From NCBI RefSeq assembly GCF_007197735.1, contig NZ_CP041637.1, forward strand, positions 2,079,001 through 2,143,000: 64,000 nt of DNA. The letters run 5' to 3'. The notes beneath the pieces are model-generated. The model was not told where the DNA came from, made no database searches, and saw only the letters and a program-made list of their open reading frames with translations. The stretch comes from Formosa sediminum. GTDB lineage: Bacteria > Bacteroidota > Bacteroidia > Flavobacteriales > Flavobacteriaceae. Position numbers and translations under genes: made by a program. Of the stretch, positions 1 through 8,807 are shown one piece after another. Position 1 is the stretch's first letter; each line of letters starts with the position of its first letter.

Positions 1-1108
1 TGCTGCAGTTGGTTGCTATGCACAACTAAAACCACAAGAACTTGCAGATGTAGATGGGGTAGATTTGGTTTTGGGAGCTACAGAAAAATTTAAAATCACA
101 GACTATTTAAACGATTTATCTAAAAACGATTTTGGTGAAGTTCACTCTTGTGAAATTGAAGATGCCGATTTTTATGTAGGTAGTTATTCTATAGGAGATC
201 GAACTCGTGCGTTTTTAAAAGTTCAGGATGGGTGCGATTATAAGTGTACATACTGTACTATTCCGTTAGCACGTGGAATTTCGAGAAGTGATACTTTGCA
301 GAATGTGCTTAAAAATGCTAAAGAAATCTCTGAACAGAACATTAAAGAAATTGTTTTAACGGGTGTAAATATTGGAGATTATGGTAAAGGAGAATTTGGT
401 AATAAAAAACACGAGCATACCTTTTATGAATTAGTACAAGGTTTAGATACGGTAGAAGGTATCGAGCGCTTAAGAATTTCATCAATAGAGCCAAACTTAC
501 TTAAAAATGAAACTATAGATTTTGTCTCTAAGAGCAGAACTTTTGTGCCTCACTTTCATATTCCGTTACAAAGTGGAAGTAATACAATTTTAAAGTTAAT
601 GCGCCGTCGTTATATGAAAGAATTATATGTAGATCGTGTAACCAAGATTAAAGACGTCATGCCAGATGCGTGTATAGGTGTAGATGTAATTGTTGGTTTT
701 CCAGGAGAGACAGACGAGTTGTTCTTAGAGACCTATCATTTTTTAGCTGAATTAAACATCTCGTATTTACATGTATTTACATATTCTGAGCGTGATAATA
801 CTCAAGCAGCAAATATGGAAGGCGTCGTACCTAAAAATGTACGTAGTAAACGCAGTAAGATGCTTCGTGGTTTATCGGTTAAAAAGCGTAGAGCATTTTA
901 CGAAAGTCAAATAGGAACTCACAGAACTGTATTGTTTGAAGGTGAAAATAAAGAAGGCTATATTCATGGATTTACAGAAAACTATGTTAAGGTAAAAGCC
1001 CCGTGGAATCCAGAACTGGTAAATACTCTACAAGAGGTAAATTTAACAAAAATAGATGAAGATGGTTTAGTGAGGTTTAGCTTTGTATCTCAACCCTTAA
1101 CAGCATAA
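1..1108 (+). CDS. mtaB: tRNA t6A37 methylthiotransferase MtaB (5' truncated)
   Basis: This is a radical-SAM enzyme that adds a methylthio group to t6A37 of ANN-decoding tRNAs. The reading frame is open from base 2 and begins with AAVGCYAQ, the end of the N-terminal MTTase domain with its third cluster cysteine, so the true start lies upstream of the window. The radical-SAM motif CDYKCTYC (CxxxCxxC) follows RAFLKVQDG, and the P-x-ARG-x-SRS signature after it favours MtaB over MiaB or RimO. The C-terminal 60 residues look like a TRAM RNA-binding domain. About 368 codons are visible of a usual 430-450. A strong hairpin terminator follows the stop directly. Confidence 0.93.
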   Translation, partial: AAVGCYAQLKPQELADVDGVDLVLGATEKFKITDYLNDLSKNDFGEVHSCEIEDADFYVGSYSIGDRTRAFLKVQDGCDYKCTYCTIPLARGISRSDTLQNVLKNAKEISEQNIKEIVLTGVNIGDYGKGEFGNKKHEHTFYELVQGLDTVEGIERLRISSIEPNLLKNETIDFVSKSRTFVPHFHIPLQSGSNTILKLMRRRYMKELYVDRVTKIKDVMPDACIGVDVIVGFPGETDELFLETYHFLAELNISYLHVFTYSERDNTQAANMEGVVPKNVRSKRSKMLRGLSVKKRRAFYESQIGTHRTVLFEGENKEGYIHGFTENYVKVKAPWNPELVNTLQEVNLTKIDEDGLVRFSFVSQPLTA

Positions 1109-1111
1109 TAT

Positions 1112-1145
1112 AAAAAAGCCACTATAAAAAGTAGTGGCTTTTTTA
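1112..1145 (+). terminator. rho-independent terminator after mtaB
   Basis: A perfect 7-bp stem GCCACTA/TAGTGGC is flanked by A and T runs, giving a terminator that can work on both strands. It lies between mtaB and the convergent acetyltransferase gene. Confidence 0.85.
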
Positions 1146-1154
1146 TTAAAGGTG

Positions 1155-1457
1155 TTAAATTCTAACACCAATAGGTAACATGCTTTTGTATTCTCTGTGT
1201 TTTCTCATAAATTTAGCGATTGTTGGACACGTAGGTACAACACTTAAATTACGTTCTTTTAAATGCTCTAAAACCAGAGTTATAAACTTGTTTTCAAAAG
1301 CTTCTGTGTGTTTGTCTTCAGGAACTATTAATTTTGTTAGAAAAATCTTTCGTTCTTGTAGGGCGTACTCAATAATGGCTAAATCAGTGTCAATTTTGTA
1401 TTCAAACTGACGTAAAAAATCGTTGTCTGATACTTCTGCTGTGTCTATCATGGTCAT
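1155..1457 (-). CDS. GNAT-like N-acetyltransferase (NATD1/COG2388 type)
   Basis: This is a small single-domain protein of about 100 residues. The order FEYKID...AIIEYALQERKIFLTKLIVPE...VVPTCPTIAKFMRKH matches the short GCN5-related family Acetyltransf_CG, whose members have a reduced acetyl-CoA fold. The VVPTCP...FMRKH block at the C-terminus is the most diagnostic part. The longest frame starts with TTG at 1478, but the ATG codons at 1457 and 1451 fit the family's usual N-terminus better. It is a single gene facing mtaB. The substrate is unknown, and small relatives are often left unassigned. Confidence 0.75.
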   Translation of the reverse strand: MTMIDTAEVSDNDFLRQFEYKIDTDLAIIEYALQERKIFLTKLIVPEDKHTEAFENKFITLVLEHLKERNLSVVPTCPTIAKFMRKHREYKSMLPIGVRI

Positions 1458-1578
1458 GTTTTTAACGAATGGAGTCAAGAGAAAAAGAATCTACTCTTTA
1501 TAAGTTTTAAGTTTAAAACTGTATATAAATTTACGAAAAAAAAAGATTAAACGAAAGAGTTTAACAGTTTAATACATT

Positions 1579-2253
1579 ATGAATCAAGATATAATACATG
1601 TGTATTTTATGCCGGGAATGGCTGCAAATTCTACTATTTTTGAGTATATAAAATTGCCCAAAGCGCGTTTTAAAATACATTTATTAGAATGGGTGTTACC
1701 TTATAAAAATGAAACCTTATCAGAATATGCAAAACGAATTTGTGAAGGTATAAAAGAAGACAATCCTGTGCTAGTAGGAGTCTCTTTTGGAGGTATATTA
1801 GTGCAAGAAATGAGTAAGCATATAAAAACAAGAAAAGTTATAGTTATTTCAAGTGTGCTCACCAAGCATGAGTTACCAAAACGTATGAAATTGGCGAAAG
1901 TCACTAAAATATATAAATATTTACCAACGCATTTAGTAAGGGATTTTGAAACCTATACAAAATATACATTTGGGAGTAATTTAGAAAGACGTGTAAAATT
2001 ATATAAAAAATATCTGTCTGTACGTGACAAAAATTATTTAGATTGGGCCATAGAACAAGTAGTGTGTTGGGAGCAAGAACAACCTTTGCCAAATACAATA
2101 CATATTCATGGCGATAAAGATGCCGTCTTTCCATATCAATATATTAAAAATTGTATTACTGTTAAAGAAGGCACACATATTATGATTATAAATAAGTATA
2201 AATGGTTTAATGAAAATTTACCACAATTAATTTTAGACGATAAAGTGGCTTAA
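1579..2253 (+). CDS. alpha/beta hydrolase family protein
   Basis: This 224-residue protein has the layout of a small alpha/beta hydrolase. An N-terminal beta strand leads into the oxyanion loop FMPGMAAN. The nucleophile elbow GVSFGG places Ser69, and the late motifs IHGDKDAVFP (Asp) and EGTHIMI (His) supply the rest of the triad. There is no signal peptide, so it is probably cytoplasmic. It sits 43 bp upstream of the lytic transglycosylase gene and may be co-transcribed with it. The substrate cannot be inferred. Confidence 0.8.
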   Translation: MNQDIIHVYFMPGMAANSTIFEYIKLPKARFKIHLLEWVLPYKNETLSEYAKRICEGIKEDNPVLVGVSFGGILVQEMSKHIKTRKVIVISSVLTKHELPKRMKLAKVTKIYKYLPTHLVRDFETYTKYTFGSNLERRVKLYKKYLSVRDKNYLDWAIEQVVCWEQEQPLPNTIHIHGDKDAVFPYQYIKNCITVKEGTHIMIINKYKWFNENLPQLILDDKVA

Positions 2254-2296
2254 AATTTGATGCTATTTCTTATTAAATTAAAACAATACCAATATT

Positions 2297-3217
2297 ATGA
2301 AACACATTTATAAAGGACTTACATTTATAGGCCTATTAGGAGTTGTAGCCTTGTCTATTAATGCGGTTGGAGATCCAGAAACCGATGAAAATTTTGAGAA
2401 AAAACAGTTTAATGATTATAATGTTTACGCATTACAAATGCCTGAACAATTAGATTTTGCAGGAGAAGCGTTGCCTTTAGGCGATCCCGATGTCTATGAG
2501 CGTATGGATAGAGAATTATTGGTAAATACCTATTGGCAATCTAATGCTTTACTACTGTTTAAACGTGCGCATAAATACTTTCCTGTTATAGAGCCTATAT
2601 TAGAAAAACATGGTATTCCAGACGATTTTAAATATTTAGCGGTTATTGAAAGTGGTTTAACTAATGCTGTATCGCCTGCTGGAGCAAGAGGTTTTTGGCA
2701 AATAATGAAAGCAACTGCTAAAGATTTTGGTCTGGAGGTAAACGATAATGTAGATGAACGTTATAATTTAGAAAAAGCAACAGAAGTAGCTTGTGAGTAT
2801 TTAAAAAAATCGAAAGCACAATTAGGATCTTGGACCTTAGCAGCAGCAGCTTATAATGCAGGGAATAGTGGTGTTTCTTCCCGCTTGGAAGCGCAACAAG
2901 TTAATGACTATTATGATTTGTTATTAGGTGAAGAAACTGGGCGTTATGTATTTAGAATTATTGCATTGAAGGAAATTTTAAATAACCCTTTAAAATATGG
3001 ATTTAATTTTAGAGAAAAAGACCTTTATACCCATGTGCCTACATATACTGTAAAAGTAGATACAGCTGTAACAGATTTCGCAGCCTTTGCTCAAAAATTT
3101 GATATTAACTATAAAGTTTTAAAAATTCATAACCCGTGGTTACGTGAAGCGTTTTTAAATAACAGTTCTAGAAAATTATACGAGATAGAAATTCCTAAAG
3201 TAGGATATTATAAATAG
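2297..3217 (+). CDS. lytic transglycosylase, SLT domain (MltD-like)
   Basis: This is a periplasmic murein lyase of 306 residues. An N-terminal hydrophobic segment (about residues 4-22) is a signal peptide or anchor. The SLT goose-lysozyme-type domain covers about residues 95-225, with the catalytic glutamate in LAVIESGLTN (Glu118), then GARGFWQIM and AAAAYNAGNSGV. The last 80 residues (YTVKVDTAVTDFAAFAQKF) resemble a degenerate LysM-like cell-wall-binding module. E. coli MltD is longer and has clear LysM repeats, so this is a short relative. It cleaves between MurNAc and GlcNAc, leaving 1,6-anhydroMurNAc. Confidence 0.88.
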   Translation: MKHIYKGLTFIGLLGVVALSINAVGDPETDENFEKKQFNDYNVYALQMPEQLDFAGEALPLGDPDVYERMDRELLVNTYWQSNALLLFKRAHKYFPVIEPILEKHGIPDDFKYLAVIESGLTNAVSPAGARGFWQIMKATAKDFGLEVNDNVDERYNLEKATEVACEYLKKSKAQLGSWTLAAAAYNAGNSGVSSRLEAQQVNDYYDLLLGEETGRYVFRIIALKEILNNPLKYGFNFREKDLYTHVPTYTVKVDTAVTDFAAFAQKFDINYKVLKIHNPWLREAFLNNSSRKLYEIEIPKVGYYK

Positions 3218-3234
3218 TAAACACTAGTATTTAT

Positions 3235-3270
3235 AAAAAAAAAGCGTTGAAGTTGATCAACGCTTTTTTT
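3235..3270. terminator. bidirectional terminator between convergent genes
   Basis: The stem GCGTTGA/TCAACGC lies between an A run and a T run, so it can end transcription from the transglycosylase gene on the left and the TPR-like gene on the right. Confidence 0.8.
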
Positions 3271-3289
3271 ATGATGTAAAATAGTTATA

Positions 3290-3859
3290 TTATCGTCTTC
3301 CGCCTCTTGGTTGTCTGTGACCACCAAAATGTTGGTTAGGGGCTTGAGCACGTTTCATGTTTTCTTTCATCATTTTTATCTGATCGGTTAACATGCCTTG
3401 TTTGTCAAGTTTTTGAGCTTCTGTTAACAATTTACTAGCTTCTTGTTTTCTACGTTTAGATAAAGCAATACCTGCTAAACTTAGTTTAGCCATAGCTAAA
3501 TCATGATCCATGTTTAAGCCTAAATCAACAGCTTTTTTTAAGTATTTTTCAGAGACATTCATGTTGGTTTGTGAAACCATAATACCGTGTAAATAGTTGT
3601 AATAACCTTGTTGTTTAGTGACTAAGGCAGACTCTGGATTTTTAATTTTGTTTAACCATTTTGTTGCGCCTTCAAAATCTTGTTTGCGCAACCTTAAAAA
3701 AGCAAGAAGAATAAATTCATTTTTAAAGTATAAGAAAATGAAAACAGAAGATAATAAGATAAACATAATCCCATTTCCTATGTTGCCTTCTATAAATTGA
3801 TAAACTGCATAGGCTATTATTAAAGCAGCAATTACTAATTTTATGTTTTTGTTGTACAT
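3290..3859 (-). CDS. membrane-anchored TPR-like protein of unknown function
   Basis: This 189-residue protein has two hydrophobic segments near the N-terminus (about residues 7-24 and 28-45). A helical tandem-repeat region of TPR type follows, with recognisable pieces such as YYNYLHGIM, AEKYLKKAVDLG-like and AKLSLAGIALSKRRKQEA. The C-terminal tail is rich in Gly, Arg and His. The fold suggests an inner-membrane adaptor with its repeats in the cytoplasm. It starts 6 bp after the stop of the secreted protein gene at 3866-4747, so the two form an operon. I recognise no specific function. Confidence 0.7.
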   Translation of the reverse strand: MYNKNIKLVIAALIIAYAVYQFIEGNIGNGIMFILLSSVFIFLYFKNEFILLAFLRLRKQDFEGATKWLNKIKNPESALVTKQQGYYNYLHGIMVSQTNMNVSEKYLKKAVDLGLNMDHDLAMAKLSLAGIALSKRRKQEASKLLTEAQKLDKQGMLTDQIKMMKENMKRAQAPNQHFGGHRQPRGGRR

Positions 3860-3865
3860 ATACTT

Positions 3866-4747
3866 TTATTTAATTTTATAAGTTGTTATAGATGTTACTT
3901 CAGTAGGGTTCGTATGTGTTGTGTGGTTCAAATCAAAGGCATTGCTAGCCTCTGCATTTACAGTCATTTCATTTATAAAACCAGTATTTTTATCGGCGAT
4001 AACGACAATAGTTTGTTTTCCTTTTAAAAGCAAATTGGTATACTCGTCTTCAATAATCATACTTAAATCCGATTTTGCGTCTAATTGTACAGTATCGGTT
4101 ATATTCTTTAATTTCCAGGTATTTACTGCGTTTATTTCTCCTGTATACGCATTGGTCCAAGTATCTCCAATCTTAACTTTTTGTTTAGGATAAATATGGG
4201 TAAGTTGCTCAAAGCTTTTAGAGAGAGATTCGCTTCCAAACTCAGATTTCATGGATTCTATCATAAGCTGTTTTGTAAATTCATCTTGTACACCAGCTAA
4301 ACTAACCATGTTGTTAATCATGTTTTCTGCACCAAACACTTGAATAATTTCACCTGTGTAAGTCATTTCTATTTGTAATTCAGAGCGTGTTAAACCGCTA
4401 AAAATTTTACCTTCGGTATCTCCTTCAAGAACAGGTTTGTTTGTATCTACATCTACTAATACACCAAGTCTATTCGAAGTAGTTTTAAGTTTAAAATGGT
4501 TGAAGTGAAAAGTTAGTCTGTAAGTACTGTCGGTTTTAGAAACAACCTTAAAAGTGTAATTTTCTTCAAGATTATTATGTATTTTATGCTCAATACCTTG
4601 ATCGCACTGAACAATATCTTGAGTAGCTTGTTGTTTAACTGTCATACTATCTCCAATTTTTAGGCGATATTGCAATAAGGATTGGGCAGAAACAGCATAT
4701 GTGCTTATTAAGGTAAGGATTAATATCTTAAGAAAAAAACGAATCAT
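3866..4747 (-). CDS. secreted beta-rich protein, DUF6263-like
   Basis: This 293-residue protein starts with a signal peptide (positively charged N-terminus, hydrophobic stretch, cleavage near VSAQS). The rest alternates beta strands: LQYRLKIGDSMTVKQQATQD at the start, YPKQKVKIGDTW in the middle and a C-terminal strand series. This layout resembles Bacteroidota proteins labelled DUF6263, an assignment I hold loosely. It is exported, probably to the periplasm or outer membrane. It is the first gene of a two-gene operon with the TPR-like membrane protein. Function is unknown. Confidence 0.6.
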   Translation of the reverse strand: MIRFFLKILILTLISTYAVSAQSLLQYRLKIGDSMTVKQQATQDIVQCDQGIEHKIHNNLEENYTFKVVSKTDSTYRLTFHFNHFKLKTTSNRLGVLVDVDTNKPVLEGDTEGKIFSGLTRSELQIEMTYTGEIIQVFGAENMINNMVSLAGVQDEFTKQLMIESMKSEFGSESLSKSFEQLTHIYPKQKVKIGDTWTNAYTGEINAVNTWKLKNITDTVQLDAKSDLSMIIEDEYTNLLLKGKQTIVVIADKNTGFINEMTVNAEASNAFDLNHTTHTNPTEVTSITTYKIK

Positions 4748-4814
4748 TTATACTATATTAATTGGGACTACAAAGAAACTAAAAATTTTACGAAAAAATA
4801 TTTTTTAAATAAGG

Positions 4815-4845
4815 TTTGTGTAATAAAAAAGTCTTTGTATATTTG
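4815..4845 (+). promoter_or_regulatory. Bacteroidota-type promoter of rpmH
   Basis: TTTG at 4815-4818 (-33 box) is followed, after a 19-bp spacer, by TATATTTG at 4838-4845 (-7 box, TAnnTTTG). The rpmH start codon lies about 70 bp downstream. Confidence 0.75.
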
Positions 4846-4916
4846 CGCGCAGTTTTGAAGAAACCATCAAGACTTCATTTAGATAGAATATTGAAGATTT
4901 TTAAAGATACAAGACA

Positions 4917-5078
4917 ATGAGTAAAAGAACGTTTCAACCATCAAAGAGAAAGAGAAGAAACAAGCACGGTTTTAGAGAAAGAATGGCTTCTGCCAATGGT
5001 AGAAAAGTCCTTGCACGTAGACGTGCAAAAGGAAGAAAGAAACTGTCTGTATCTTCAGAGTCAAGACATAAAAAATAA
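4917..5078 (+). CDS. rpmH: 50S ribosomal protein L34
   Basis: This short gene encodes 53 residues and begins [20 protein letters not shown], the invariant signature of L34. It continues with [20 protein letters not shown], which completes the family pattern. The 7-residue tail after KKLSVSSE is slightly longer than the 44-46 residues of E. coli L34, as in other Bacteroidota. L34 binds 23S rRNA in the large subunit. The gene has its own TAnnTTTG promoter and a terminator just downstream, so it is monocistronic here. It is not beside dnaA or rnpA, the arrangement often seen in other phyla. Confidence 0.97.
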   Translation: MSKRTFQPSKRKRRNKHGFRERMASANGRKVLARRRAKGRKKLSVSSESRHKK

Positions 5079-5103
5079 TGATATCAATGTGTTGATATAA
5101 TAG

Positions 5104-5135
5104 AAAGGTGTTACTTAATGGTAACGCCTTTTTTT
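5104..5135 (+). terminator. terminator after rpmH
   Basis: The stem AAGGTGTTAC/GTAACGCCTT has one G-U pair and is followed by a T run. It separates rpmH from carB. Confidence 0.8.
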
Positions 5136-5182
5136 ATATCTCATTTTTATAACTACTTTAGCAATATCTTATATTTAATACA

Positions 5183-8035
5183 ATGCCAAAAAATCCAAAG
5201 CTTAAATCTATTCTTATCATAGGATCTGGACCAATTGTAATTGGACAAGCCTGTGAATTTGATTATTCAGGAACCCAAGCCTTAAGATCGCTTCGCGAAG
5301 ATGGAATAGAAACCATACTAATTAATTCAAATCCAGCAACTATTATGACCGACCCTTCAATGGCCGATCATGTATATTTGTTGCCTTTAACCACAAAATC
5401 TATTGTTAAAATTCTTGAAGAGCATCCGCAAATTGATGCAGTTTTACCTACAATGGGAGGACAAACTGCGCTTAATTTGTGTATTGAAGCTGATGAAAAA
5501 GGAATTTGGACAGATTTTGGTGTAGATATTATAGGTGTTAATATCGATGCCATTAATATTACAGAAGATAGAGAGCAATTTAGAGAGTTAATGCTTAAAA
5601 TTGGTGTGCCAATGGCGCCCCAAGCTACAGCTACTTCGTACTTAAAAGGAAAAGAAATTGCACAAGAATTTGGTTTCCCATTAATTATTAGAGCCTCTTA
5701 TACTTTAGGTGGAGCAGGAGCTTCCTTTGTATATAAAGAAGAAGATTTCGACGAATTATTAACTCGCGGATTAGAGATTTCTCCAATTCATGAGGTAATG
5801 ATTGATAAAGCTTTAATAGGCTGGAAAGAATACGAGTTAGAGTTGCTTAGAGATGCAAATGATAATGTTGTTATTATTTGTTCTATTGAAAATATGGATC
5901 CTATAGGAATTCATACAGGAGATTCTATTACTGTAGCACCAGCAATGACACTTAGCGATAAAACATTCCAAAAAATGCGCGATATGGCCATCCATATGAT
6001 GCGTAATATTGGAGATTTCGCCGGAGGATGTAACGTACAGTTTGCAGTGTCTCCAGATGAAAAAGAAGATATCATTGCTATAGAGATTAACCCTCGTGTG
6101 TCACGTTCATCTGCATTAGCATCAAAAGCCACAGGATATCCAATTGCAAAAATAGCAGCTAAATTAGCTATAGGATATCATTTAGATGAATTACAAAACC
6201 AAATTACAAAATCTACTTCTGCTTTATTCGAGCCTACTTTAGATTATGTTATTGTAAAAATACCACGTTGGAACTTTGATAAGTTTGAAGGGTCTGATAG
6301 AACATTAGGACTTCAAATGAAATCTGTTGGAGAAGTGATGGGGATTGGACGTTCGTTTCAAGAAGCACTTCACAAAGCAACGCAATCTTTAGAAATTAAA
6401 CGTAATGGTTTAGGCGCAGATGGTAAAGAAAATAAAAACTACGAGCAAATTATAGAGAAATTAACGCATGCGTCTTGGGATCGTGTGTTTATTATCTACG
6501 ATGCTATAGAAATGGGAATTCCGTTAAGCAGAATTCACGAAATCACAAAAATAGATATGTGGTTCCTGAAGCAATATGAAGAGTTGCATATGCTTAAAAA
6601 CGAAATTTCTACTTTTAATATAAATACTATACAAAAAGACTTATTGCTAGAAGCTAAACAAAAAGGTTATGGTGATCGCCAAATCGCACATATGCTTAAA
6701 TGTTTAGAAAGTGAAGTGTATGCTAAACGTGAAGAACTTGGTGTAAATCGTGTATATAAGTTAGTAGATACGTGTGCTGCCGAATTCCAAGCTAAAACAC
6801 CATATTACTACTCTACCTTTGAAAGTGATATGGAAACAGCAGATGGTACGCGTTATGCAGATAACGAAAGTATAGTAACAGATAGAAAGAAAGTCATTGT
6901 TTTAGGTTCAGGGCCTAACCGTATTGGACAAGGTATAGAATTTGATTACTGTTGTGTTCATGGAGTGCTTGCAGCAGCAGAATGTGGTTACGAAACCATC
7001 ATGATTAACTGTAATCCAGAAACGGTATCTACAGATTTTGATACAGCCGACAAATTATATTTCGAGCCTGTATTCTGGGAACATATATACGATATTATTA
7101 AACACGAAAAACCAGAAGGTGTAATCGTTCAGTTAGGAGGGCAAACCGCCTTAAAATTAGCTGAAAAATTAACCAAGTATGGTGTTAAAATATTAGGAAC
7201 AAGCTTTGAAGCTTTAGATTTAGCAGAAGATCGCGGATTGTTTTCTAAACTTTTAAAAGAAAATAATATTCCTTATCCAGAATTTGATATCGCTACAACT
7301 GCCGATGAAGCTTCTGAAATTGCAGACCGTTTAGATTTTCCAATCTTAGTACGTCCATCGTATGTACTAGGAGGACAAGGAATGAAAATTGTAATTAATA
7401 AGGAAGAACTTGAAAAACACGTTGTAGAATTATTAAGTATCATGCCTGGTAACCAGTTACTATTAGATCACTATTTAGACGGGGCTATAGAAGCTGAAGC
7501 AGATGCAATTTGCGATGGCGAAAATGTGTACATTATCGGAATCATGGAGCATATCGAACCTTGTGGTATTCACTCGGGAGATAGCAACGCTTTACTACCA
7601 CCTTTTACCTTAGGAGATTTGGTAATGGAACAGATAAAAGACCATACTAAAAAGATTGCTTTAGCTTTAAATACAGTAGGTTTAATAAACATACAATTTG
7701 CTATAAAAGACGATTTAGTATATATTATTGAAGCAAACCCAAGAGCATCGCGTACTGTGCCGTTTATAGCAAAAGCTTACGGAGAACCGTATGTAAACTA
7801 TGCTACTAAAGTGATGTTAAGAGAGAAAAAGGTAACCGATTTTGACTTTAAACCAGAATTAAACGGATATGCCATTAAGCAACCCGTGTTCTCTTTCAAT
7901 AAATTTCATAAAGTAAATAAGAAACTCGGACCAGAAATGAAAAGTACGGGAGAAAGTATCTTATTTATAGATAATTTAAGAGACGATGAGTTTTACAACA
8001 TTTACTCGCGTCGTAGAATGTACTTAAATAAATAA
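5183..8035 (+). CDS. carB: carbamoyl-phosphate synthase large subunit lacking the MGS domain
   Basis: CarB makes carbamoyl phosphate from glutamine-derived ammonia, bicarbonate and two ATP for arginine and pyrimidine synthesis. Both halves are present. The first carboxyphosphate domain starts with GSGPIVIGQACEFDYSGTQA near residue 12, and the second carbamoyl-phosphate half starts with GSGPNRIGQGIEFDY near residue 574. Each has its ATP-grasp motifs (IRASYTLGGAGASF and VRPSYVLGGQGMKI). At 950 residues it is about 120 shorter than E. coli CarB. It stops soon after KLGPEMKSTGESILF, where the C-terminal allosteric MGS-like domain should begin. The frame is otherwise intact and ends at a clean terminator. 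carA is not in this window. Confidence 0.95.
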   Translation: MPKNPKLKSILIIGSGPIVIGQACEFDYSGTQALRSLREDGIETILINSNPATIMTDPSMADHVYLLPLTTKSIVKILEEHPQIDAVLPTMGGQTALNLCIEADEKGIWTDFGVDIIGVNIDAINITEDREQFRELMLKIGVPMAPQATATSYLKGKEIAQEFGFPLIIRASYTLGGAGASFVYKEEDFDELLTRGLEISPIHEVMIDKALIGWKEYELELLRDANDNVVIICSIENMDPIGIHTGDSITVAPAMTLSDKTFQKMRDMAIHMMRNIGDFAGGCNVQFAVSPDEKEDIIAIEINPRVSRSSALASKATGYPIAKIAAKLAIGYHLDELQNQITKSTSALFEPTLDYVIVKIPRWNFDKFEGSDRTLGLQMKSVGEVMGIGRSFQEALHKATQSLEIKRNGLGADGKENKNYEQIIEKLTHASWDRVFIIYDAIEMGIPLSRIHEITKIDMWFLKQYEELHMLKNEISTFNINTIQKDLLLEAKQKGYGDRQIAHMLKCLESEVYAKREELGVNRVYKLVDTCAAEFQAKTPYYYSTFESDMETADGTRYADNESIVTDRKKVIVLGSGPNRIGQGIEFDYCCVHGVLAAAECGYETIMINCNPETVSTDFDTADKLYFEPVFWEHIYDIIKHEKPEGVIVQLGGQTALKLAEKLTKYGVKILGTSFEALDLAEDRGLFSKLLKENNIPYPEFDIATTADEASEIADRLDFPILVRPSYVLGGQGMKIVINKEELEKHVVELLSIMPGNQLLLDHYLDGAIEAEADAICDGENVYIIGIMEHIEPCGIHSGDSNALLPPFTLGDLVMEQIKDHTKKIALALNTVGLINIQFAIKDDLVYIIEANPRASRTVPFIAKAYGEPYVNYATKVMLREKKVTDFDFKPELNGYAIKQPVFSFNKFHKVNKKLGPEMKSTGESILFIDNLRDDEFYNIYSRRRMYLNK

Positions 8036-8051
8036 GACATCTATATAAACT

Positions 8052-8083
8052 AAAAAGGCTTCCATATCAGGAAGCCTTTTTTT
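8052..8083 (+). terminator. terminator after carB
   Basis: The stem AAAAAGGCTTCC/GGAAGCCTTTTT has a 6-nt loop. It also faces the convergent membrane-protein gene. Confidence 0.88.
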
Positions 8084-8105
8084 ATGTTTTAATTTTAGTA
8101 ATAAA

Positions 8106-8750
8106 TTAAATGGCACCACCGCTTTTAAGTACAATATAGGTTAAAGGTATAGTTATAGCGAGCATAATTAGTACGGGTTTTACCCAATCACGTTTTTTGT
8201 ATGTAGTAATGTGTTTTAAATGGGTTTTCCAGAAATATTCAGTTAATATAAACCCTCCAATAGTATTGGTTAGTAGTGCAAAATTAGAGTTTACACCTAG
8301 CATCGATATAGATACAACAATGACTAAATAGGTTAAAATAAAATACACAACTTGATTTTTGGCAGTCTGTAATCCAAGTCTCTTAAAATTTGAAATTAAA
8401 AGAATACTTCCAAAGAGTGGGGAAAATAAAATGGAGATAGCCAAAATAAAAGTCTTGGAATATAATTCAGGTAACGGTTGTAAAGAGTCCGAAGTGTTTG
8501 AAGCATTAGCAAAGTCTGATGGCTGCTGTTTAGCATCTATTTTAGGTTGTGATGGTGGTGTTACTAAGATTTTTGCCGTTAATGCTGTGTGTGTATTTAA
8601 AATAGCCTCTGTATGTATGCCTCTGTCTATTAAAATTTCTAAAGCGGTTAATCGGGCTTCATCTGTATAAACGTCTTCATTAAAACTAATGCTTTCAAGT
8701 TCAGCATCAGTCATTTTACTAAATCGGGTTACAAATATATTGTCTGTCAT
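8106..8750 (-). CDS. hypothetical membrane protein
   Basis: This 214-residue protein has a soluble acidic N-terminal 90 residues. They include a helical stretch DAELESISFNEDVYTDEARL and a Pro/Ser/Gln-rich linker. Four hydrophobic segments follow (about residues 98-120, 128-150, 153-170 and 190-208). The N-terminal part resembles short helical modules in other Bacteroidota membrane proteins that sense or scaffold, but I cannot name the family. It is transcribed toward carB and shares its terminator. Confidence 0.6.
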   Translation of the reverse strand: MTDNIFVTRFSKMTDAELESISFNEDVYTDEARLTALEILIDRGIHTEAILNTHTALTAKILVTPPSQPKIDAKQQPSDFANASNTSDSLQPLPELYSKTFILAISILFSPLFGSILLISNFKRLGLQTAKNQVVYFILTYLVIVVSISMLGVNSNFALLTNTIGGFILTEYFWKTHLKHITTYKKRDWVKPVLIMLAITIPLTYIVLKSGGAI

Positions 8751-8807
8751 TTTAATTTAAATGTAATGGTATATTTTAACGGCAAATTTCTTGCCAAGCA
8801 CTGCAAG

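Noticed and set aside
5183-8035. carB as a truncated pseudogene
   Set aside because: Both synthetase halves and all ATP-grasp motifs are present. The frame ends cleanly before a terminator, so it is a short but complete form.
8359-8670. 103-residue frame opposite the membrane-protein gene
   Set aside because: It is the antisense shadow of a gene with a better start, membrane segments and position. It is Ser/Val/Lys-rich without motifs.
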